Positions 1 to 7,544 are shown, counted from the stretch's first letter. The stretch is 21,027 bases of DNA from Chara braunii (GCA_003427395.1 BFEA01000011.1:2750016-2771042), one strand, 5' to 3'. Numbers and translations: made by a program. Notes: a model not told the origin generated them from the sequence alone.

Positions 1-16
1 AGGGGGATGTGACCGT

Positions 17-58
<42 letters not shown>

Positions 59-107
59 AAAGAGAGAGAGAGAGAGCGGGCAGATGCGACTGCCCAGGTA
101 CAGAGAC

Positions 108-138
<31 letters not shown>

Positions 139-142
139 CAGG

Positions 143-180
<38 letters not shown>

Positions 181-260
181 CGGAGCAGACAGAGAGAGAG
201 AGAGAGAGACAGGGTAGGGGGATGTGACCGCCGACTACAGAGAGAGAGAGAGAGAGAGAG
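1..260. repeat. Compound microsatellite block, (CA)n then interrupted (GA)n
   Basis: A (CA)n run occupies about 18-54 and is followed by several interrupted (GA)n runs (about 55-77, 108-211 and 239-260). The 15-mer AGGGGGATGTGACCG is present at 1-15 and again at 216-230, so the block itself is part of a longer duplicated unit that continues beyond the left edge. The open frame across it encodes only His-Thr and Arg-Glu repeats and is not a gene. Confidence 0.95.
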
Positions 261-289
261 CGCCACAGGGTATCAGCAAGTGTTGCTGT

Positions 290-312
290 GCGCCACGGCG
301 TAGCCGTGGCGC
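290..312. other. Perfect GC-rich hairpin
   Basis: The arms GCGCCACGGC (290-299) and GCCGTGGCGC (303-312) are perfectly complementary around the three-base loop GTA. It stands just after a (GA)n run. No T-run follows closely enough to call a terminator. It could be a cruciform or RNA hairpin of unknown role. Confidence 0.85.
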
Positions 313-435
313 GGTCCACTTGTAAATAAAAATCATACAGCTGCCAATGAGGAGTTGGCTCCGACAACAACCTTGATGCAGCCAACAAGGTAGTCAGACT
401 GCCTTAGTTTTGACTTGATGAGACGCGCCGTCTGC

Positions 436-955
436 GTCATTCATTCCACCTACTGCTGACTTAAGATTAGACACCCACACTCTCGTCCTCGTACATTCTT
501 AATCTTATTGGATGACCGGTTGCTTTGCGAATGAGTCTTGATCAGGTGCATTACTTGGAGTGTTGCATGCCACTCCTTCTAGGAAGTGGTCTGGGGTTCT
601 CCTCCTCCTCGCCCAAGCACAAAGCTTGGATCTCAAAAGTTGGGCCGTCTCCACTGAATCGGCAAGTACCCCCCCCGTAGAACGGTCCACTCTGAGTCAT
701 TCATTCCACCTACTGCTGACTTAAGATTAGACACGCACACTCTCGTCCTCGTACATTCTTAATCTTATTGGATGACAGGTTGCTTTGCGAATGATTCTTG
801 ATCAGGTGCATTACTTGAAGTGTTGCATGCCACTCCTTCTAGGAAATGGTCTGGGGTTCTCCTCCTCCTCGCCCAAACACAAAGCTCGGATCTCAAAAGT
901 TGGGCCGTCTCCACCGAATCGGCAAGTACCCCCCCCCTAGAACGGTCCACTCTAG
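436..955. repeat. Direct tandem duplication, two 260-bp units
   Basis: Unit 1 (436-695) and unit 2 (696-955) both begin GTCATTCATTCCACC and end AACGGTCCACTCT. I count roughly ten substitutions and no clear indel between them, about 96 percent identity by eye. Each unit has a 61-codon minus-strand open frame, but the substitutions are not concentrated at third positions and the frame matches no family I know, so I read it as non-coding duplicated DNA. Confidence 0.9.
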
Positions 956-2011
956 GTCGATAACAGGGCCGGCTCCTGAAGCAACAAAACCCCGCCCCAG
1001 ATGCTTCCTAGAGATAAGAGGATGCTGCAAGTAGCTTTCAGTTATTCTTATTTCTCCCGAGTTCAGGGTAGCTTGGACGAAAAAAAATCGAAGGAGAGTA
1101 GATAAGGTCGTTCGAGATAGAAAGGGTCAATCCTCGAAAAAGACTAAGTCTGATTATCTGCATCTTCATTATATTCACAAATTTCCTTTCACGGTACCCG
1201 TTGAAATTATTCATTTCACAATACCACTTTTAACATCCAGGCGAAATGTAGAAAGAAATCAATTATTTTCTTCATCTCAAATAGGCATAATCAATCTCCT
1301 TTACAAGCATCCTTCTACCTACCTGTACACCAAGCCAAGCAACAAGTTAAAAAGAAAATAGTACAATCTCATACTTGAGTCATACCTTTCCATTCACATG
1401 CATGACTCGCACAACTTTCCTCTACCTTGTCTTTTGAACATTCAAACAAACAGGGTCAAGTAAAGTGTGGGTTCACACAGGTGTGAAGGGAAGTCCGAGT
1501 CAATCAACTAACCTTGAGCGAAGTTTGAATCGGTTCACTCAAGAAAGCCGAGTAATACTCCAATCAAATAAAAGATAATTGTCGTTGAAGCAGAAAATAT
1601 ACGGCCCACAACACCACAAATTGTGACCATTCCACTAAACGACGATCCGCCTCTTTCTCCAAGTGCCCGATCGTGCCAATGTTGGGTCCACTGGGACATC
1701 TTAATAAGATAACCCTCAAAGAGGGTGCTCCCATGATACAGTCCCATGTTGCCCCAACATCCCGGACAGTCTCAACGCAGTCCCCACTGCACCACGTCCT
1801 CCAAGGACACTCCCCAACCAAACGCAAGTCCACGCCGCCTCCAATCAGCACGTCCGCTTAAAACAACCACCACAACCGCTCATGCCTAAAAAAATATCGA
1901 CCCTCAAGCTAGTCATAATTGGTCCCAAAATGGCTCCGGGCGCCCATATCATAGCCCACAACACTGGATAACTCCAACACTGAAACTACTTGCACCGCGT
2001 GCCGCAAAAAC
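956..2011. other. Unassigned intergenic sequence
   Basis: No gene, RNA or transposon signature was recognised. Two short stretches around 1597-1630 and 1948-1980 share the core CCCACAACAC with similar flanks, suggesting old duplicated repeat material that leads into the minisatellite to the right. The minus-strand open frames here are short and not protein-like. Confidence 0.5.
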
Positions 2012-2345
2012 TCTGGCACACTGCCCTTCAGAAAAAAAGTCATCGACGTGCCTCCAACTAGACAGCACTTCCCTACGGAAAAAAATGTCGCCGCCGCCTC
2101 CAATTTCGGCACCATGTTCCCACCGGATACACTGCCATTGTCGTGCCGCTGATCGCGCAGCACCTCCCCACACTCACAGAAAAACATCGGCGCCACGCGG
2201 CAAATCGGGCAGCACCTTCCCTTAGGAAGGTCTTGACGCCGCGGCAGTAGTCCGGTTGTACCTTCCCTTCGGAAGGTCTTGACGACGCGACTGCAGTCCG
2301 GCAGCACAACCCCACTAAAATAGGTGTCGCTTGCCGGACGCAGCC
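2012..2345. repeat. Degenerate ~47-bp minisatellite, about seven units
   Basis: Unit starts lie near 2012, 2060, 2107, 2156, 2207, 2252 and 2298 (spacing 45-51). Each unit has a GCAC element, then CCTTCCC-like pyrimidines, then a G/A-rich part and GTCGNCG. The units at 2207 and 2252 are closest, sharing GGAAGGTCTTGACG, and each forms the small hairpin ACCTTCC/GGAAGGT. Traces continue to about 2500. The minus-strand open frame here is a translation of this array. Confidence 0.75.
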
Positions 2346-2650
2346 CGTCGGCCACAGCAATAGCACAGGGGTGAGGCAGTGAGCCTCCAGCCCTTGGCTA
2401 TGGCTGCACTAGCCTGTCCTCTTCCAGCAGCATCTCCCCTCATCGTGCAGACCTCCAACTCTCTACCAGCAATACCTCCCCGGCAGCACCGGCCCGCACA
2501 GGGTGATGGAGCTCGTCTGCACTCGAAGTGCAAGTGAGCAGCATCACTGCGTCAACAACTGTGAGGCAAGTGTGCGTGCTGTTGGATTTTATAGCCAGTA
2601 GAAGACTATGGGCAGCAGCTTTGCCCACAGTCAGAATTCGAAACTGGCTT

Positions 2651-2682
2651 GGGCCCTTGATCTGAGGCCACGATCAAGGCCC
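2651..2682. other. Imperfect hairpin
   Basis: GGGCCCTTGATC (2651-2662) pairs with GATCAAGGCCC (2672-2682), leaving one bulged C and a nine-base loop. It marks the left edge of the A/T-rich repeat nest. Confidence 0.75.
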
Positions 2683-3068
2683 ACAAACGTTGACGTTCCC
2701 CACAGGAAACCAAGGTCATTCAATCCCTGAAGCATCTGGCCTTCTTCCCAAACCACATGCTTCAAGGGTTGACCGTACCCGGCCAAAATGTTGCAGCCTG
2801 TTCAAAAAACAAACAGGCGTAGTTACCCCCACAATTACACATACACGCACGTACCTGACCACAGATCCGGCCACATACGCGGCCGTCTTCCCTTTTTTCC
2901 CTTCCTTTTTTCCCTTTTCTTTCTCTTTTTTCCTTTTTACCCCCTCATTTTCCGTTGTAAGGGTGGCACCCTGTCACTCAAAAATGAACGGGCGCCCCTC
3001 GATCTCAGTCATTTCACAGAGTCGAACTAGAGTCAAGCGCAACTGTCTTTTTTCCCTGCTGCCCCAAA

Positions 3069-3112
3069 GCGCGCCCGTACCTGGGCGCCAATAGTGCCAG
3101 GTTCAGGCGCGC
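3069..3112. other. Two-part hairpin
   Basis: The outer arms GCGCGCC (3069-3075) and GGCGCGC (3106-3112) enclose inner arms ACCTGG (3079-3084) and CCAGGT (3097-3102), separated by a symmetric three-base internal loop. It sits inside the 3' part of the splice-bearing repeat copy on the minus strand. Confidence 0.75.
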
Positions 3113-3119
3113 CGTTGGT

Positions 3120-3330
3120 TGCTGCAGCCCATTTTTTTAAATTGGACGGGTGCAGCTAAAACGGCACCAGAGACTTAAGACAAAAAAGTAAAGGAAAATT
3201 AAAAAAAAAGAACAAAAAGAAAAGAAGAAGAAGAAAAAAAAACTTACCTAAGAACGAGCAGGCTGCCCGTTGAAACAACGCGCCCACTCCTCTTACCATC
3301 GGCTCGTTGAAATGAACTAGCGCGTCAAGT
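3120..3330 (-). repeat. Dispersed splice-bearing repeat, copy 1
   Basis: Read on the minus strand, an exon-like segment with GTTTCAACGGGC leads to a consensus splice donor AG|GTAAGT, with the intron starting at 3247. A pyrimidine-rich tract ends in TTGTCTTAAG at 3174, a good acceptor. The apparent intron is 74 nt. After it comes the hairpin-forming pair GCTGCA...TGCAGC (about 3121-3156), also found in copy 2 near 3601-3634. The unit carries no open frame, so this is a repeat with intron-like structure rather than a recognised gene. Confidence 0.55.
3174..3247 (-). other. Candidate 74-nt GT-AG intron
   Basis: Donor AG|GTAAGT on the minus strand matches the consensus exactly. The interior is almost only T and C, and it ends TTAAG. 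The same organisation occurs in two other copies of the repeat. Expression is unknown. Confidence 0.45.
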
Positions 3331-3348
3331 AGTACTAACAACAATGGG

Positions 3349-3361
3349 TTGGGGGGGGGGG
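3349..3361. repeat. Poly(G) run
   Basis: A run of G of about 11-13 bases precedes TAGTGTGTGG. A second G-run of about 14 bases is at 3860-3873. Homopolymers like these are frequent in this part of the window. Confidence 0.85.
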
Positions 3362-3464
3362 TAGTGTGTGGCGGTGTATATTTCTATGTTCTAGCAGTAG
3401 ATTCATTCGATTTCGCTCATCCTACAGATTGAAGTACCACGAGGACATGGCGAGGTAGGAGACT

Positions 3465-3574
<110 letters not shown>

Positions 3575-3670
3575 TATATTTCCCCTATCGATGGAACAGT
3601 CTGCAGCCCATTCTTTGAAACAAACGGGCGCAGAGCAAAAGTCACTGTTTGTAAAACGAGGGGGGGGCAT

Positions 3671-3963
3671 CTAAAAAGAAAGAAAAAGAATCTAAGAACA
3701 AAATTTAGAAAAAAAAATCTAAAGAAAATCTAAANAAAAAAAAAAAAAAACTCATTGAAGAAACGGTCACCCGTTTTACAGGGACTGTCAAGTGCACTGG
3801 GGACTGAGGTGTCAATTCCGCCTGCGCCATGTGGCGCTTCCTCTGTAGTTTACTTTTGAGGGGGGGGGGGGGGTTCCCGTTGGCTTTAGCCAACGGTCAC
3901 GTCACAACATACCCCCCTCACGCCAACTTCGAAATGCAGACTCGGGTTCAAATCCCCCCTGGG
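3671..3963 (-). repeat. Dispersed splice-bearing repeat, copy 2
   Basis: Minus-strand order: the segment with GGTTCAAATCC (plus orientation, near 3949-3960), a perfect palindromic stem at 3877-3896, a segment containing GCACTTG and GGTGACCGTTT, then an intron-like T-rich tract (about 3750 down to 3671) ending CTTTTTAG. The donor is degenerate here (ATGAGT instead of GTAAGT). It aligns over most of its length with copy 3 at 16296-16650, including the AAACGG(G/T)C...CCCGTTT motif. An N at 3736 lies in the poly(A) of the plus strand. It ends right beside the U6-like sequence. Confidence 0.6.
3877..3896. other. Perfect palindromic stem in repeat copy 2
   Basis: CCGTTGGCT and AGCCAACGG are perfect nine-base arms around TT. 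The same stem recurs in another copy at 5310-5330 with loop AAAAA, and in a damaged form near 16566-16580. Confidence 0.85.
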
Positions 3964-4033
3964 ATTGGACCATTTCTCGATTTATGCATGTCATCCTTGA
4001 GCAGGGGCCATGCTAATCTGCATGCGGCCAATT
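3964..4033 (-). ncRNA. U6 snRNA-like sequence (degenerate, probably a pseudogene)
   Basis: On the minus strand, AATTGG at 4033 is followed by a shortened and altered ACAGAGA region. Then comes an almost perfect match to the U6 core AGATTAGCATGGCCCCTG, GACATGCATAAATCGAG, and the plant-type 3' segment AAATGGTCC, ending near 3964. U6 is the catalytic snRNA of the spliceosome. The ACAGAGA box, which contacts the 5' splice site, is broken here: several bases before AGATTAGC are missing. No T-run follows, so a pol III terminator is absent. The 5' part above 4033 shows only weak likeness to a U6 5' stem-loop. I read it as a retroposed or rearranged copy. Confidence 0.85.
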
Positions 4034-4105
4034 CTGGCCGTGTGATCCTCGCACGCCCAAGATTGGTCGCGCCCAAACTGCCCCATCCCGATGGCCGACT
4101 CCAAG

Positions 4106-4196
4106 AGGAGCTAGCCTAGTTCGGGCGCATTTTGGATTCGATCCCCATGTCTGCAGCGTCGTGATCCAATGCAGTCACCTACTGGGCTAGCTCCTA
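4106..4196 (-). tRNA. tRNA-like / tRNA-derived element
   Basis: On the minus strand there is an A-box-like TAGCCCAGTAGG (4189-4178) and a B-box-like GGATCGAATCC (4144-4134), 33 bases apart as in real tRNA genes. Between them lies a plausible anticodon arm (TCACGAC loop, ACG or neighbouring triplet as anticodon) and the typical GCAGACATGGG before the B box. The acceptor-like stem AGGAGCTAGCC...GGCTAGCTCCT extends over 15 positions with a mismatch (4106-4120 with 4181-4195). About 17 extra bases separate the B box from the 3' arm, so this is not a standard tRNA. A tRNA-derived SINE head or decayed tRNA is most likely. Confidence 0.55.
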
Positions 4197-4417
4197 TCAC
4201 GCGAGCAAAAGCAGCAGCCCCTCTACTCGAAGGGCTGCGCCCAGTATGCCGACCCTCCAGCTTGTGGCCCAGCAGGCCTCGCCCGCTCCAGCCCTTAGCT
4301 TGGCTGGAATTGCCTGTCTTCGTCTGCCATTGAATTGGCCGCCTGGCTAGGTGGGCCACCTGGCCCCTAAACCGTCGATGCGACTAAGGGCCCCAAACAT
4401 AGTCAAACCCCGCAGCC

Positions 4418-4510
4418 CAGAAACCATAGCTACGATCCGGACAGCCGGACAGGGATCCGGACTGACCAGTGTCCGTTGCCGGTCCAGGTTTCCGGATCCT
4501 GGTCCGGATG
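4418..4510. repeat. CCGGA-rich tract, copy 1
   Basis: About six CCGGA/TCCGG motifs occur in 90 bases after CATAGCTACG. The same CATAGCTACG-CCGGA junction appears in inverted orientation at 5700-5735 in the larger tract, so the two are inverted copies of one repeat. Confidence 0.6.
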
Positions 4511-4542
4511 GTGGGAAAATGGGGGGTAGCCCAAATTTTTTT

Positions 4543-4582
4543 CAGGCGGCCCAGGTCGTTTTCTTCCATTTTGGGCCGCTGT
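4543..4582. other. Hairpin
   Basis: GCGGCCCA (4546-4553) pairs perfectly with TGGGCCGC (4572-4579). The loop is T-rich. It resembles the GCCC-rich hairpins in the neighbouring repeat copies. Confidence 0.7.
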
Positions 4583-4861
4583 GGAAAAATGCTGGGCGTT
4601 TTTTTAAGATTTAGATGTGGCATCCAGACAGGGCCGGACGGAGGCCCTAAGTTTTCTTTACCCGCCCTGCACTCGTTTCAAAGCAAACGAACTGTGCACT
4701 GTCAGAAGCGCCCGTATCTTCCCAGGATAGGCTGCTTCATACGTTACTACATTTGCCCCCACGTTGCCCCCCAAAACGAAGAAAGTCTGAAAAAAAAACG
4801 AAAAAAGATCCTACTTTCAAAAAGAACGCCTGCAACGACTCTGGGGCTTTGGGCCTGGCTG

Positions 4862-4959
4862 CACTACTCACCAAATGCAAAATGAAAATGAATCTTCTGC
4901 TACAACATGGAAAGATACACCACCACATTTTCTGTCTTTTGTGCATATGGTGAGTAGTG
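4862..4959. other. Long inverted repeat / foldback hairpin
   Basis: CACTACTCACCA (4862-4873) and TGGTGAGTAGTG (4948-4959) are perfectly complementary over 12 bases. After an A-A mismatch, ATGC pairs with GCAT, and scattered further pairs follow. Loop length is about 50-65 bases. Size and shape fit a pre-miRNA-like RNA or a short MITE; I see no target-site duplication that would settle it. Confidence 0.65.
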
Positions 4960-5038
4960 GAGGCGAGCTGTATGGCCGCTCTCCAACGGACCAAAAATTT
5001 TTCTTTTTTCTGTTGTTTTTTTCCCTTGTTTTTGGCAG
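4950..5038 (+). other. Candidate ~89-nt GT-AG intron
   Basis: Donor ATG|GTGAGT overlaps the right arm of the foldback. A T-rich tract then leads to TTTTTGGCAG, a good acceptor, at 5038. Unlike the neighbouring intron-like tracts, this one reads on the plus strand. Confidence 0.35.
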
Positions 5039-5290
5039 ATTGGCATGGCTTGCCCTTTCAAGTTTTAACGCGTGCACCTTCCCAGGATTGCATGCTTTGT
5101 ACATTCCAGCAAACGACAAACAAGAAAAAAAGAAAGAAAAACAAAACCGAATATGCCATTTTAAGAAAGAAAAAAACGGCCATCAGAAGAGGCCCCTGCA
5201 ACAGGAGGGGGGGGCACTTTCTGTTCCACGTTTCCCTCTGCCCGCCACTTGGCGGGTTCTCTTAGTTCTTTTTTTTGCCTATTTTTCACG

Positions 5291-5405
5291 CGTTGGCTTT
5301 TTCACGTGACCGTTGGCAAAAAGCCAACGGCATTCCAACGGGCCTAGCCCACTTTGGACACCCACGACCTGTTGCAATACAGACCCAAGTTCAAATCCAG
5401 ATACA
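5291..5405 (+). repeat. Dispersed repeat, copy 4, with switching stems
   Basis: This short copy shares with copies 2 and 3 the CCGTTGGC stem, the ACCCACGA segment, and the GTTCAAATCC motif near 5388. GTTCAAATCC resembles a tRNA gene B box, but no A box at the right distance was found. It contains two mutually exclusive perfect stems, CCGTTGGC/GCCAACGG (5310-5330) and CGTTGGCTTTTT/AAAAAGCCAACG (5291-5302 with 5318-5329). Confidence 0.55.
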
Positions 5406-5467
5406 ATCAGATGACCAGAATGAAATAATTCTGAATTACCTGGGGCCGGTGATATGGCCAATGCGGC

Positions 5468-5545
5468 CCAACGGCATAATTCAGCCTTCTGTTGCACACC
5501 CATGAACTGTTGAGATGCAGACCTGAGATCAGCATTCCCCCCACA
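5468..5545 (+). repeat. Dispersed repeat, copy 5 (fragment)
   Basis: CACACCCATGAACTGTTGAGATGCAGACC matches the end part of copies 2 and 4 in order, but the GTTCAAATCC motif is eroded. It runs into a long poly(T) tract. Confidence 0.45.
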
Positions 5546-5548
5546 GTG

Positions 5549-5576
5549 TTTTTTTTTTTTTTTTTTTNTTTTTTTT
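5549..5576. repeat. Poly(T) tract containing an N
   Basis: About 28 T with an N at 5568. Read on minus, this is a poly(A) tail directly after the CCGGA tract, which would fit the 3' end of a retroposed copy. Confidence 0.85.
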
Positions 5577-5735
5577 CCGGAAAATACAAGGGTTCCGGAC
5601 AGGCATCCGGACAGGGGTTCCGGACCGGTCCGGATATTCCGGAATATTCCGGGTTTCCGGAAGTCCGGATGTCGCCGAGAAGTCCGGGGTCCAGGGTCCG
5701 GATTCGGTCCGGAGTACGGTCCGGCGTAGCTATGC
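5577..5735. repeat. CCGGA-rich tract, copy 2
   Basis: More than ten CCGG(A/T) motifs, many within the palindrome TCCGGA, fall in about 150 bases. The tract contains short palindromes such as ACCGGT and GGAATATTCC. It lies between the poly(T) and the hammerhead core, and is an inverted relative of 4418-4510. Confidence 0.8.
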
Positions 5736-5761
5736 CAGAAACAAAATATATATTCAGCCTC

Positions 5762-5798
5762 CTGATGAGTCGGTGAAACTCCGACGAAACAGTTTGTC
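5762..5798 (+). ncRNA. Hammerhead ribozyme core (type I-like, very short stem III)
   Basis: All conserved hammerhead core elements are present in order: CTGATGA (5762-5768), stem II GTCGG/CCGAC (5769-5773 with 5781-5785) around loop TGAAACT, GAA (5786-5788), a three-pair stem III ACA/TGT around GTT (5789-5797), and C at the cleavage position (5798). The G-C pair closing stem II and the A-T pair opening stem III are in the canonical places. Hammerheads self-cleave RNA; forms with a very short stem III are known from Penelope-like retroelements, where they process element transcripts. The defect is stem I: 5' flank AGCCTC and 3' flank ACAGCC do not pair next to the core. Only a distal AACAAA/TTTGTT match (about 5739-5745 with 5810-5815) was seen. 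The copy may be decayed, or may pair with a partner elsewhere. Confidence 0.75.
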
Positions 5799-6300
5799 AC
5801 AGCCCCTCGTTTGTTGTCCTCTTCTCCCTCTCTGCCTACGATTTACGGGGCAGTTCTATTTGACGATATATAGGCTTTCCATTCCTTCCGCGCCGCGGCC
5901 CCAATACCCGGCGCTCCCTCTTTTTAGCCTACTTAGGCCATGAATCGCGCAGCTTAGCAGCCGCGCCTCTTTATTTAAGGTAGGATAGGTCTAGCTTACC
6001 ATTTCCACAACCGCGCCTCTGTGGCTCACTAGAAACCGCCAACCACCACCATTACTCTCAAATGCCGCAAGCGTCTGAACTGAAGTTCAAAAAAGTTTCA
6101 GTCTCTCGGTCATACGTCGTTAGTCAGAATGAACTTCTGGCAACATCGGTCTCATCAAGTCCTTCAATTCAACAAAAATAAATCAGACAGTGTCCGACGT
6201 TTAAAATCCCCAAGAAATATCCTTGTCAGGGTATTTGCCCCCACACCGGTGTTTCATTTTCTTTCTTAAGGGCTTTTTTAACGGCTATTTTTTGAAAAAG
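5799..6300. other. Sequence without recognised genes downstream of the hammerhead
   Basis: No open frame of note. The decamer CCGCGCCTCT occurs twice (about 5961 and 6011). GATATATAGG near 5865 is TATA-like, but no gene follows it. Confidence 0.4.
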
Positions 6301-6361
6301 AAATCGTGCAGAGGCGGGAGCGCGGGCGGAGCATCGAGTGGAGCAGCGAAATTTGGAGAGA

Positions 6362-6425
<64 letters not shown>

Positions 6426-6720
6426 CGGGGTGCAGGGGGGAAAGTGCGGGCGGAGGATGGAGAGGTGGAGGGAGGTGTGGAGCATGAAGCGCGGAGCGCT
6501 GGTGGACAGGAGCTAGCGTAACACGCGCGGAGTGGGGAGCGCTGGCGTAGGCGGAGGAGGGTGCACTGGCGGAGCAGTGCAGAGTGGGGAGCACTGGCGG
6601 AGGAGGGAGCGCTTGAAGAGGGCAGGCAGAGGGCGGAGCGGAGCGTGGGCGGTTGGGGGAGCGCTTATGCGCTGGCATTGGCGGCAGAGGAGGGAGCCCT
6701 AGCGGAGCAGGTTGCACGGT
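6300..6720. repeat. Purine-rich block with (GA)n
   Basis: A (GA)n run at about 6355-6420 is embedded in G-rich sequence with many degenerate copies of GCGCTGGCGGAGGAGG. The same motif occurs beside (GA)n at 13680-13960 and in weaker form near 20890, so GA runs and this motif travel together. Open frames on both strands are Arg-Glu or Ser-Leu repeats without meaning. Confidence 0.85.
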
Positions 6721-6723
6721 GTC

Positions 6724-6914
6724 GGAGGGCCCGACATTCTGGCCCTCCTCGGTGTGTCAAATTTGCCACACCGGTTTGACGTTCTAACCTACGGGGTAAG
6801 AAATACCCCACTAGCTCAACCTGAGTGAACCACGGTCCAGCCCGCTCTGCTTAACAGCAAGAGGCTGCGCTATGGGTTATCAAGCTTATTAGCCTTGCCC
6901 TTTAGGTGGCTAAT
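6724..6914. other. Cluster of five small hairpins
   Basis: Stems: GGAGGGCC/GGCCCTCC (6724-6748); CGGTGTG/CACACCG (6750-6773); GGGGTA/TACCCC (6793-6809); CTCTGCT/AGC-AGAG with one bulge (6845-6863); ATTAGCC/GGCTAAT (6888-6914). Loops are 4-13 bases. The first three follow each other almost without gap. No known RNA family was recognised. Confidence 0.6.
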
Positions 6915-6944
6915 CCTGCTGAGACCCTACCGCTGAATTTAATT

Positions 6945-7290
6945 TATATTTTTGTTATTATTATTTTTTGCGAAGGGCACGATTAGTCTCGACAATAAAT
7001 AAAGTAAAATAAAATAATAATGCAGGAAAATAATGAGTAGGCCTAAGTGGTCGCAGTACTCACGTTGGCCAGGCCTGGATCCAGACCAAAGGGTGCATGT
7101 CGAGGCCGTATTTCTGCAGCAGGGTCTGGGTACCAGCTCCACCAGCGGGACTACTGGATCTGGAATCAGCGCCAGTGGTACTACCGCCGGACCTGGTCTA
7201 CTTAGGTAGTACCTTCCTTGGTTCCAGCGACGCGTATGTGTGTGCTCAGGTGCCACATGTCGACAGGCTCAGCAGCCAGCTGTCGGCCCA
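6945..7290. other. Unassigned sequence
   Basis: An A/T-rich part (6945-7030) precedes ordinary mixed sequence with no gene signature. Short open frames on both strands overlap each other and none looks coding. Confidence 0.4.
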
Positions 7291-7505
7291 GGGAAACGGC
7301 CACTTGGCCGTTACGAGAGGGACCAGGGTTTCTGACTTTTGAGTCCAGTTGTCGACATGCACGCGTCTTAGATAGAGAGGATAAGCTGTCAAGTTGCCAA
7401 GACGCGTTGTTCGCCAGAGGAACTGCCACCTGGCAGTTACAAAGGGATGAGGGTTTTTGACCCGTTGATCAGTTCTGACGCGTACGTGCCACTCGGCCAT
7501 TACAA
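7290..7505. repeat. Repeat with conserved palindrome, three copies
   Basis: The motif copies are AACGGCCA-CT-TGGCCGTT (7295-7312), AACTGCCA-CC-TGGCAGTT (7421-7438) and a decayed third at 7484-7503, spaced about 126 and 63 bases. The first two are each perfect palindromes although they differ at paired positions. Shared flanks include GAGGGTTT(T/C)TGAC and GACGCGT. Confidence 0.7.
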
Positions 7506-7544
7506 GGGGGAGTGCCAGGTGTACACAGCCCTCGTTGGCGCTAG

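Larger units (their letters stand above)
4690..5215. repeat. Diverged ~370-bp direct duplication
   Basis: The stretch from about 4690 and the one from about 5065 both contain CTTCCCAGGAT, then GCTT and TAC, then an A-rich tract (AAACGAAGAAAG or similar), then CCTGCAAC. They are separated by the long hairpin and the intron-like segment at 4950-5038. Identity is moderate, so the duplication is old. Confidence 0.55.

Noticed and set aside
505-950. Twin 61-codon minus-strand frames in the 260-bp duplication as a duplicated gene
   Set aside because: The substitutions do not favour synonymous sites and the product has no recognisable features.
5279-5800. Minus-strand frame of 173 codons
   Set aside because: It runs through poly(A) with an N, the CCGGA tract and the hammerhead core. 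The translation is Lys and Pro/Gly/Arg repeats.
6925-6945. CTACCGCTGAATTTAA, close to the start of 28S rRNA (TACCCGCTGAATTTAA)
   Set aside because: Similarity covers only about 16 bases with a missing C, and the following sequence departs at once from 28S. Probably chance.
7096-7104. GTCGAGGC as a distant stem I partner for the hammerhead
   Set aside because: Six pairable bases over 1.3 kb are expected by chance, and no supporting structure was seen.
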